DNA from: Bacteroidales bacterium UBA2030
Lineage (GTDB): Bacteria; Bacteroidota; Bacteroidia; Bacteroidales; TTA-H9
Assembly (NCBI GenBank): GCA_002332755.1
Contig: DDBO01000074.1
Coordinates: 1 to 8,462, forward strand
Direction: 5' to 3'
Length of the DNA stretch: 8,462 nucleotides
The notes under the pieces are model-generated. The model was given only the letters and a program-made list of their open reading frames with translations, made no database searches and was not told the DNA's origin. Shown piece by piece: positions 1-5,309 of the stretch. The position numbers were made by a program, and so were the translations under genes. Position 1 is the first letter of the stretch, and each line of letters begins with the position of its first letter.

Positions 1-396
1 GAGATGAAGAGGCTTATTTGTATTGGGTGATGAAAATTCGATAATGATTGGAAGCTCCTGCGTCTCCTTTGGCAACAGGCCATAGGAGGTTTGCATGGCA
101 TTTTCTCGTACAAAATCCAACCAATATTCGTCTTTAAGGGTAAGATTTAAAAATCCTTTTACAACATTGAAGTGGCTTATTTCTGACAGATGATTCTTAA
201 GCCAATCGCCTATTTCCTGTCCTATTTGATCGGGAGATTTGCGAGCAGCCTTAGCCAACGGAAAAACTACCAAGGTATAATCGCCTTCAAATTCCTTTTT
301 AGTTTTATTGATTATAAAAGAGTCAGGCTCAACTACAATGCTATAAAGATTTTCAACGGCAGAGGCGGCTGCCCGGGCAAGTTTTTCGATAAACAT
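1..396 (-). CDS. argS: Arginyl-tRNA synthetase, N-terminal part (C-terminus beyond window)
   Basis: Class I aminoacyl-tRNA synthetase that charges tRNA-Arg with arginine in the cytoplasm. The 132 visible residues begin MFIEKLARAA. They carry the ArgS additional N-terminal domain that contacts the tRNA D-loop (about residues 5-90, with the typical FEGDYTLVVFPLAKAARKSP stretch). The start of the catalytic Rossmann fold follows: IIIEFSSPNTNKPLHL at 117-132. The last two residues, HL, are the first half of the HIGH-type ATP-binding motif (HLGH in this family), so the window edge cuts the gene inside that motif; this is an edge effect, not a truncation. The start is the only in-frame ATG after the in-frame TAA at 430-432, which is also the stop codon of the upstream gene 33 bases away. 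There is no Shine-Dalgarno sequence. Family identification is firm; most of the catalytic domain and the anticodon-binding domain are not visible. Confidence 0.95.
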   Translation of the reverse strand, partial: MFIEKLARAAASAVENLYSIVVEPDSFIINKTKKEFEGDYTLVVFPLAKAARKSPDQIGQEIGDWLKNHLSEISHFNVVKGFLNLTLKDEYWLDFVRENAMQTSYGLLPKETQELPIIIEFSSPNTNKPLHL

Positions 397-424
397 GGAG
401 AAATCAATTTTCAGAAACGGGTGG

Positions 425-432
425 CAAAATTA
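425..432 (-). promoter_or_regulatory. Possible -7 promoter box for argS (TAATTTTG)
   Basis: On the minus strand this reads TAATTTTG, a full match to the Bacteroidota -7 consensus TAnnTTTG. It overlaps the stop codon of the Na/Pi gene and lies 28 bases before the argS ATG, which would give a short leader of about 20-25 bases. No TTTG or TTG -33 element is found at the usual 17-23 base spacing; the nearest TTTG is 33 bases upstream. AT-rich matches of this kind can arise by chance, so this is a weak candidate. argS may simply be co-transcribed with the gene before it. Confidence 0.3.
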
Positions 433-2130
433 GGAATTTTCGTCGGGAGCCCAGCGGCATGTTGACAAACCTTGATTAATGGCAGCTATAATGTCTCCGG
501 TGCTTTCCCAGGTATCAATCAAACTTTTGTAATATTCAGCCGAGGCCTGAGGTATCTTTCCTTCTTCTATCTTTTTAGGGATCTTAGCCTTTATTTTATC
601 CCTTAAATGATTAATTTTTTCTTCAATAATCATGACCTTGGAAATATTTGCCTGATGGTAATCACCGTTGAGGTGTTGCTCGAGTAAAGAAAAGGCTCCA
701 TTTACCAGATCAGAGAGTTCAATAAGGTTTTGGTATTGTTTTGGCGTAAACCAGACTTTTGACTCTTCCTTTTCTTTGAGAATGACAAGCATTTTTCGCA
801 GAATACGTGTTATTTGGATGAGGTGATCAGCCGTAAGCAGCATAAATTGGTGCCTGATACGCCCCTGTTGACTTAATTCAGCGATTGAGAGCTTTTGTAA
901 GTAAGTATCTGTTAGTTGCTGGGATTTCTGGATTTCACCAGTTAAAAACTGAAAGTTTTGCTGCAAATGGTCAGATTCTTCCGGGTCGCGGGTAATAAGT
1001 AGGCGGGAGGTGAGCCGGCTTAAAGAAGCAACCATGGATGCCAGATGAGCCAGCTCATTTTTGGCTTGAAGTAAGGAAAATTCGGCTGTGGAAATAATAT
1101 AATTACTACTGAATTTCAAAGCTTTTGTTTTATGGGAATTTTCATTCACCAGAGCTGTCACAGCCAGGTGCATTTGGGGAATAAAACTTATCCAAAGAAA
1201 AGCAAGCGCCAAATTAAAGGTGGTATGGAAGGCTGCCAAACCCACCGGAATCATCAATGCGGAAGGAATATTTAGTAATGATAGCAGTTCTGTTAAACCC
1301 TGGATAACATATTGAAAAATAAAAAGTACGATTACAACACCACTGAGATTAAATAGAAAATGCGAGAGAGCTACGCGTTTTGCACGGTAATCACCAACAA
1401 GGGCAGCCAGGTTGGCTGTTATTGTTGTTCCAAGATTTTCACCTACAACCATAGCTACAGCCAAAGGAAAAGAAATGCCTCCAGTGCCTGCAAGAGCGAG
1501 GGTAAAGGCCATCATAGCACTCGAGGATTGAAGGAGGGCAGTAATGACAAATCCGATGAAGCAGAAAAGAAGAATATGCTGAAATTCGGTTCCTCCGGCA
1601 TTTTTAAGGAAATTAGCAATAAATGGATTTAAAGTGAGCACGGTGGCCTGATTTTTAATAAATTCCATGGCTACAAAGAACAAGGCCAACCCTATTATGA
1701 ACTCTCCTGTAAATTTTCTTTTTTCATTTTTAGAGAAGAGGAAAAAAAGGCTAAAAGCTACCAATGGCAAGGCAAGCATGGTTGGATCGAACGAAAAGCC
1801 GAAAAGAGCCAGCAACCAGGATTTAAGAGTAGTGCCAATATTTGCTCCCATTATCATGGCAAAAGCTTCACGAAAGCTGAGCAATCCTGCACCTGAAAGG
1901 CTGACAAGCATAACCGTAACGGCCGATGAAGACTGAATAGCCGCCGTGATGCCTAAGCCCGACAATACCCCTCTAAATGAATTCTGTGCCAGGCGCGAAA
2001 TAATCATTCGCATGCCCTGTCCGGCAATTTTTTGTAATGCCTCTCCCATTAATTTAATAGAGAATAGGAAAAGACCGATGGCCCCCAAAAGAGCCAAAAC
2101 AGTATATGTACTTTTCCAAAATACCTCCAT
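430..2130 (-). CDS. Na+/phosphate cotransporter family protein with PhoU-like C-terminal domain
   Basis: Predicted inner-membrane protein of the Na/Pi cotransporter (PF02690, NptA/YjbB) family, 566 residues. The N-terminal half has two copies of the family repeat. Repeat 1 carries QSSSA at 66-70 followed by GANIGTT at 95-101; repeat 2 carries QSSSA at 201-205 followed by GENLGTT at 230-236. Each repeat is embedded in hydrophobic helices (roughly 10-27, 55-105, 115-133, 144-158, 187-215, 222-245, 258-275, 290-320). Residues about 345-560 are hydrophilic and helical, matching the PhoU-like cytoplasmic tail that many of these proteins carry. Known members move phosphate with sodium; YjbB of E. 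coli has been linked to phosphate export, so direction cannot be read from sequence. I chose the ATG at 2128-2130. A TTG seven codons upstream (2149-2151) also opens the frame but abuts the U-tract of a terminator. Phosphate as substrate is inferred from the family. Confidence 0.9.
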   Translation of the reverse strand: MEVFWKSTYTVLALLGAIGLFLFSIKLMGEALQKIAGQGMRMIISRLAQNSFRGVLSGLGITAAIQSSSAVTVMLVSLSGAGLLSFREAFAMIMGANIGTTLKSWLLALFGFSFDPTMLALPLVAFSLFFLFSKNEKRKFTGEFIIGLALFFVAMEFIKNQATVLTLNPFIANFLKNAGGTEFQHILLFCFIGFVITALLQSSSAMMAFTLALAGTGGISFPLAVAMVVGENLGTTITANLAALVGDYRAKRVALSHFLFNLSGVVIVLFIFQYVIQGLTELLSLLNIPSALMIPVGLAAFHTTFNLALAFLWISFIPQMHLAVTALVNENSHKTKALKFSSNYIISTAEFSLLQAKNELAHLASMVASLSRLTSRLLITRDPEESDHLQQNFQFLTGEIQKSQQLTDTYLQKLSIAELSQQGRIRHQFMLLTADHLIQITRILRKMLVILKEKEESKVWFTPKQYQNLIELSDLVNGAFSLLEQHLNGDYHQANISKVMIIEEKINHLRDKIKAKIPKKIEEGKIPQASAEYYKSLIDTWESTGDIIAAINQGLSTCRWAPDENS

Positions 2131-2153
2131 CAGATTTTTTTTGCAAAACAATG

Positions 2154-2182
2154 AAAAAAATCAGCCTGAAGGACAGGCAAAT
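2154..2182 (-). terminator. Intrinsic terminator after the HAD phosphatase gene
   Basis: Read on the minus strand, GCCTG (2178-2174), a five-base loop TCCTT and CAGGC (2168-2164) form a GC-rich stem. The stem can extend outward by three more pairs (ATT with GAT, one G-U) past a single U-U mismatch. Seven consecutive T residues (2160-2154) follow directly. Hairpin plus U-tract is the standard rho-independent design. It starts 36 bases after the phosphatase stop codon and ends 23 bases before the ATG of the Na/Pi gene, so it should end or reduce transcription from the upstream pair. Confidence 0.75.
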
Positions 2183-2217
2183 GGAAGAATTAAAGATTAT
2201 TTAAAGAAAGGAAACCC

Positions 2218-2886
2218 TTACAAAGAATTTAAATGTTGAAGGTGATGTTCTTTAAAATGAAGCAATGAGGGTAAAACGAGGTGAGCGATGGCGAAGCGAG
2301 GGTCGGTTTGCAAAGATGCTTCTGGCACAGCCACTACTCGCATTCGTGCTGCCCTGGCGGCAATCACTCCGTTGAGAGAATCTTCAAAAACCAGGCATTG
2401 CTCAGGTTTTATCTTCAGATATTCAGAAGCAGTAAGAAAAATCCCAGGATGGGGCTTACCATATTTTTTATATTCAGCACTGTGTATTACTTCAAAATGA
2501 TGACTAATTCCCAACTTTTGCAGCGCTGCATTGATTACTTCCATTTTCGACGCAGATGCCAAACCCACTTTGATCCCACGGGACCTGAAAAAATGTAAAA
2601 TATAAATATAACCAGGCATACCTTTACCTTTTTCAGCAATCAACCTGATTACCTTCTCCTGAATCTGTTGGGTTAATTTTTCTGGGTTTGCAGTTGCACC
2701 AGGAAACATATTCAGAATATATCTTACAGACTCGTCCACCCGCATGCCTTTCACTTTCATGCAAGCCTCGCGGGTAATTGTTATTCCACTGCGGGCAAAA
2801 ACGGCCATTTCGGCTTCTTCCCACAGGGGTTCTGAGTCGATAAGTAAGCCATCTAAATCGAAAATAACTGCCTGAATATCGTTCAT
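2218..2886 (-). CDS. HAD-superfamily phosphatase, HxpB/YniC-like (hexitol / 2-deoxyglucose-6-phosphate type)
   Basis: Cytoplasmic haloacid dehalogenase-type phosphatase, 222 residues, close to the usual 215-225 of the beta-phosphoglucomutase-like branch. All four HAD motifs are intact. Motif I is FDLDGLLIDSEP with nucleophile Asp10 and acid/base Asp12; motif II is Ser111 in LASASK; motif III is Lys144 in YGKPHP; motif IV is Glu168-Asp169 in VFEDSLNG. A helical cap lies between motifs I and II (about 17-85). From memory, DGLLIDSEPLW, VGLASAS, EDSxNGxIAAxAARMR and DPRF strongly recall E. coli YniC (HxpB), which hydrolyses 2-deoxyglucose-6-phosphate and hexitol phosphates. HAD enzymes are broad in substrate, so the exact one is uncertain; a beta-phosphoglucomutase is the main alternative. 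The ATG lies one base after the stop of the upstream PLP enzyme gene, pointing to translational coupling. An intrinsic terminator follows. Confidence 0.88.
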   Translation of the reverse strand: MNDIQAVIFDLDGLLIDSEPLWEEAEMAVFARSGITITREACMKVKGMRVDESVRYILNMFPGATANPEKLTQQIQEKVIRLIAEKGKGMPGYIYILHFFRSRGIKVGLASASKMEVINAALQKLGISHHFEVIHSAEYKKYGKPHPGIFLTASEYLKIKPEQCLVFEDSLNGVIAARAARMRVVAVPEASLQTDPRFAIAHLVLPSLLHFKEHHLQHLNSL

Positions 2887-2887
2887 T

Positions 2888-4048
2888 TTAAATTTTCAAA
2901 AGTTTAAGTCTTTCGAAGGCCTCGTTTATAACGCTGCGAGGGGCAGCAATATTCATTCTCATAAAACCGGCTCCGCCAGGCCCAAACTGATCTCCCCGGC
3001 TCAGACCTAATCCACACTCTTCGATAAGTTTCCGGTTTAATACTTCGGCTGAGAAGCCAAGTTTTCGAAAATCGAGCCAAAGCAGATAGGTTGCCTCTGG
3101 CTCTGACATACTGAGCCAAGGAAATTCATTACTTAATCTATATTCAATAGATGTTACCGTTGCATTGAGATAGCTTAATAGCTCATCCAGCCAGGCTTCT
3201 CCCCCTCTGTAAGCAGTTTCAAAGGCTACCTGGCCCAATACATTGCCCATTTGCATATGCAGGCGCTGTAGTGTTTGGTTGTATTGTTCTCTCATCGAAG
3301 GGTTGGAAATGAGGACGGCACTCGTGGAAAGTCCAGCCAGATTAAAAGTTTTGCTGGGAGCGTAGCAGGTAATCAAATAAGGAGCTAATTCCGGGCAGGC
3401 TTTAATCAAAGGCGTGTGTCGATGCCCACCGAGCATCAAATCGGAATGGATTTCATCAGAAACAACTATTACCTGATTTTCAAGGCATAACCGGCCAAAT
3501 TTTTCAAGCTCTTCTTCAGTCCAGGCTCTCGAAACAGGATTGTGGGGATTAGATAATATAACCATTCGAACCTCTTTCAATTGTTTCGCGAGCTTGTCGA
3601 AATCCATGTGGTAGCGTCGGCCTTCATACACCAACTCGTTCCAGATCACTTGCCTCTGGTTTTGTAAGGGAACTTCGAAAAAAGGATGATAAACAGGGGG
3701 CTGAATCAGTATCTTATCTGTTTTGCCGGTAAATGCTTCAATTAGAACCACCAGTGCAGAAACAATACCAGGACTGAAGCACACAGACGATGTATCGAAA
3801 CTGACTCCATGTCTGCGCTGAAGCCAGGTGGTAATGGCATCTGCAAATCCTTCACTGCGGAATGAATATCCCAAAATTCCATGTTCAATCCTTCCTTTAA
3901 GTGCTTCTGCTACACATGGAGGCATGGCGAAATCCATGTCAGCGACCCACATAGGAATTACACCGGCCTTTCCGAACACTTCCTTACGCAGGTCATATTT
4001 TACGCTATTTGTCCCCTCTCGATTAATTAGATGGTTAAAATTAGCCAT
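2888..4048 (-). CDS. PatB/MalY-family PLP enzyme (putative cystathionine beta-lyase / aminotransferase)
   Basis: Fold-type I pyridoxal-phosphate enzyme of the aminotransferase class I/II superfamily, 386 residues, full length for the PatB/MalY group (about 385-400). Features seen: PMWVADMDF at 32-40, characteristic of this group; Tyr120 in QPPVYHPFF; Asn167 and Asn170 in SNPHNPVSR; Asp198 in SDEIHSDL, which contacts the PLP ring nitrogen; the Schiff-base Lys233 in APSKTFNLAGL; and Arg364 in FMRMNIA, which binds the substrate carboxylate. Characterised members (B. subtilis PatB, E. coli MalY) cleave the C-S bond of cystathionine or cysteine to give homocysteine or sulfide, pyruvate and ammonia. 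Transaminase activity occurs in some relatives, so the reaction is inferred. The start ATG is clear, without a Shine-Dalgarno sequence. The stop is one base before the HAD phosphatase gene. A hairpin lies in the 75-base gap before this gene. Confidence 0.9.
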   Translation of the reverse strand: MANFNHLINREGTNSVKYDLRKEVFGKAGVIPMWVADMDFAMPPCVAEALKGRIEHGILGYSFRSEGFADAITTWLQRRHGVSFDTSSVCFSPGIVSALVVLIEAFTGKTDKILIQPPVYHPFFEVPLQNQRQVIWNELVYEGRRYHMDFDKLAKQLKEVRMVILSNPHNPVSRAWTEEELEKFGRLCLENQVIVVSDEIHSDLMLGGHRHTPLIKACPELAPYLITCYAPSKTFNLAGLSTSAVLISNPSMREQYNQTLQRLHMQMGNVLGQVAFETAYRGGEAWLDELLSYLNATVTSIEYRLSNEFPWLSMSEPEATYLLWLDFRKLGFSAEVLNRKLIEECGLGLSRGDQFGPGGAGFMRMNIAAPRSVINEAFERLKLLKI

Positions 4049-4069
4049 ATCGTTTGCTTAGATAAAATG

Positions 4070-4095
4070 AGGGCAGAGTAGAATAACCCTGCCCC
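4070..4095 (-). terminator. GC-rich hairpin between gcvT and the PatB-like gene (weak terminator or attenuator)
   Basis: On the minus strand GGGCAGGG (4094-4087), an eight-base loop and CTCTGCCC (4078-4071) form an eight-pair stem containing one G-U pair. One further G-U pair can close the base. The stem is followed by TCATTTTAT, a short, interrupted U-run. It sits 29 bases after the gcvT stop and 22 bases before the PatB-like start codon. It could end gcvT transcription inefficiently or act in the leader of the next gene. The poor U-tract makes complete termination doubtful. Confidence 0.45.
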
Positions 4096-4123
4096 AAACC
4101 TTTTATAGAGATTTTTATAAGGT

Positions 4124-5233
4124 TTATTCTCCTTTGTAGAATGGTAATTTTACAACCACTGCTTTGAGAAGTTTACCCCTTACTTCTATGAAAATCTCGG
4201 AGCCAGGGTTAGACAATTCAACGGGTACATATCCCATTCCTATTGGTTTATTGAGCGAAGGTGACATTGTACCCGAGGTAACTTCGCCAATTTTGTTGCC
4301 CTGGGCATCGCATATGCTATAATGTTGACGAGGAATCCCTTTATCGATCACTTCAAAACCTACAAGTTTTCTCTTGAGTCCTTCCTGCTTTTGCTTTAGC
4401 AAGAATTCCTTGTCGATGAAGTTTTTTTCTGGAGTAAATTTAGTTATCCAACCTAAACCGGCTTCCAGGGGTGAAGTAGTGTCGTCTATATCGTTTCCAT
4501 AAAGACAAAAACCCATTTCGAGGCGAAGTGTATCGCGGGCGCCTAAACCTATTGGTTTTATTCCAAAATCAGCACCGACCTCAAAAACGGCATTCCAAAT
4601 TTTTTCAGCATCCTCATTGGCCATGTAAATTTCGCAACCTCCTGAACCTGTATAGCCGGTTGTTGAGAGTATCACGTCTTTTACCCCTGCAAACTCCAAT
4701 TTTTTAAAGGTGTAATACTCCATGTTTTCAATCGGCTCCGGAGTCAATTTTTGAATGGCTTTTAAAGCGAGAGGGCCTTGAATAGCTAATTGTGCAATTT
4801 CATCCGAAGCGTTGTAAACCTCTTTTCCAACTACCATACCCATTTTTTCTGCATGCTGGCAAACCCAATTCCAGTCTTTTTCTATATTCGCCGCATTTAC
4901 TACTAACAGGTATGTCTCGGCATTTATCCGATAGACCAATAAATCGTCAACTATTCCTCCTTTGCCATTCGGAAAACAGCTGTATTGAACTTTTCCATCG
5001 TAAAGTTTCGATACATCGTTAGAGGTTATGTATTGCACTGAATCGAAGGCTTTGGCACCCTTAACCCAAATTTCTCCCATGTGAGAAACATCGAAAACAC
5101 CCACTCCTTTTCTCACGGTAAGATGTTCGGCAATAAGGCCTTCGTATTGCACTGGCATATTGAATCCGGCAAAGGGAACCATTTTGGCACCCAGAGCTAT
5201 ATGGAATTTTGTAAAAGCGGTGTTTTTAAGCAT
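4124..5233 (-). CDS. gcvT: Glycine cleavage system T-protein (aminomethyltransferase)
   Basis: Tetrahydrofolate-dependent aminomethyltransferase, the T component of the cytoplasmic glycine cleavage complex. It takes the aminomethyl group carried on lipoyl-GcvH, releasing ammonia and forming 5,10-methylene-tetrahydrofolate. Length is 369 residues (family about 360-375). Recognisable segments are MVPFAGFNMPVQY at 18-30; GVFDVSHMGEI at 45-55; the folate-site Asp pair D96-D97 in GGIVDDLLVYR; TGYTGSGGCEIY at 192-203; the GLGARDTLRLEMGFCLYGND signature at 229-248; and EVTSGTMSPSL at 317-327 in the C-terminal barrel. Nothing essential appears missing. The ATG is preceded by an A-rich leader and by a Bacteroidota-type promoter about 50 bases upstream. 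The genes for GcvH, GcvP and lipoamide dehydrogenase are not in this window, so gcvT stands apart from its partners here. Confidence 0.97.
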   Translation of the reverse strand: MLKNTAFTKFHIALGAKMVPFAGFNMPVQYEGLIAEHLTVRKGVGVFDVSHMGEIWVKGAKAFDSVQYITSNDVSKLYDGKVQYSCFPNGKGGIVDDLLVYRINAETYLLVVNAANIEKDWNWVCQHAEKMGMVVGKEVYNASDEIAQLAIQGPLALKAIQKLTPEPIENMEYYTFKKLEFAGVKDVILSTTGYTGSGGCEIYMANEDAEKIWNAVFEVGADFGIKPIGLGARDTLRLEMGFCLYGNDIDDTTSPLEAGLGWITKFTPEKNFIDKEFLLKQKQEGLKRKLVGFEVIDKGIPRQHYSICDAQGNKIGEVTSGTMSPSLNKPIGMGYVPVELSNPGSEIFIEVRGKLLKAVVVKLPFYKGE

Positions 5234-5279
5234 GATAGATTTTTTTGGTTTTTGAAATTCGAATTAGGAATAAGTGTGG

Positions 5280-5309
5280 CAAAAGTATCGAATTAATAAT
5301 ATTTCCAAA
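5280..5309 (-). promoter_or_regulatory. Bacteroidota-type sigma-A promoter for gcvT
   Basis: On the minus strand TTTG (5309-5306) is followed after 18 bases by TACTTTTG (5287-5280). This matches the Bacteroidota housekeeping consensus of a -33 TTTG and a -7 TAnnTTTG in sequence and approximate spacing. The spacer is very AT-rich. Transcription would begin near 5274-5276, giving a leader of about 40 bases before the gcvT ATG. The -33 box begins immediately after the stop codon of the LysM gene. No hairpin terminator for that gene is apparent in the gap. Confidence 0.6.

Noticed and set aside
190..465. Plus-strand reading frame of 91 codons at the left end
   Set aside because: It lies over the argS coding sequence and the end of the Na/Pi gene, has no family resemblance, and is antisense to clearly conserved protein sequence.
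1360..2239. Plus-strand frames of about 90-97 codons opposite the Na/Pi gene
   Set aside because: They are antisense shadows of a well-conserved membrane protein; their translations are low-complexity and lack recognisable domains.
2281..2598. Two overlapping plus-strand frames opposite the HAD phosphatase
   Set aside because: All four HAD motifs on the minus strand are intact, so these are shadows; neither has a plausible domain or its own start region.
2904..3119. Alternative minus-strand frame inside the PatB-like gene (and a similar one at 2633-2824 inside the phosphatase)
   Set aside because: Out-of-frame with complete, conserved genes and without protein-like composition.
4099..4122. 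AT-rich imperfect inverted repeat just after the gcvT stop
   Set aside because: The arms differ by a two-base bulge and are almost all A/T apart from CC/GG; in this composition it is too weak to list as a separate operator or terminator.
4124..5309. Glycine riboswitch ahead of gcvT
   Set aside because: The whole gap is 76 bases, AT-rich and already holds the promoter; no paired GC-rich aptamer helices can fit in the roughly 40-base leader.
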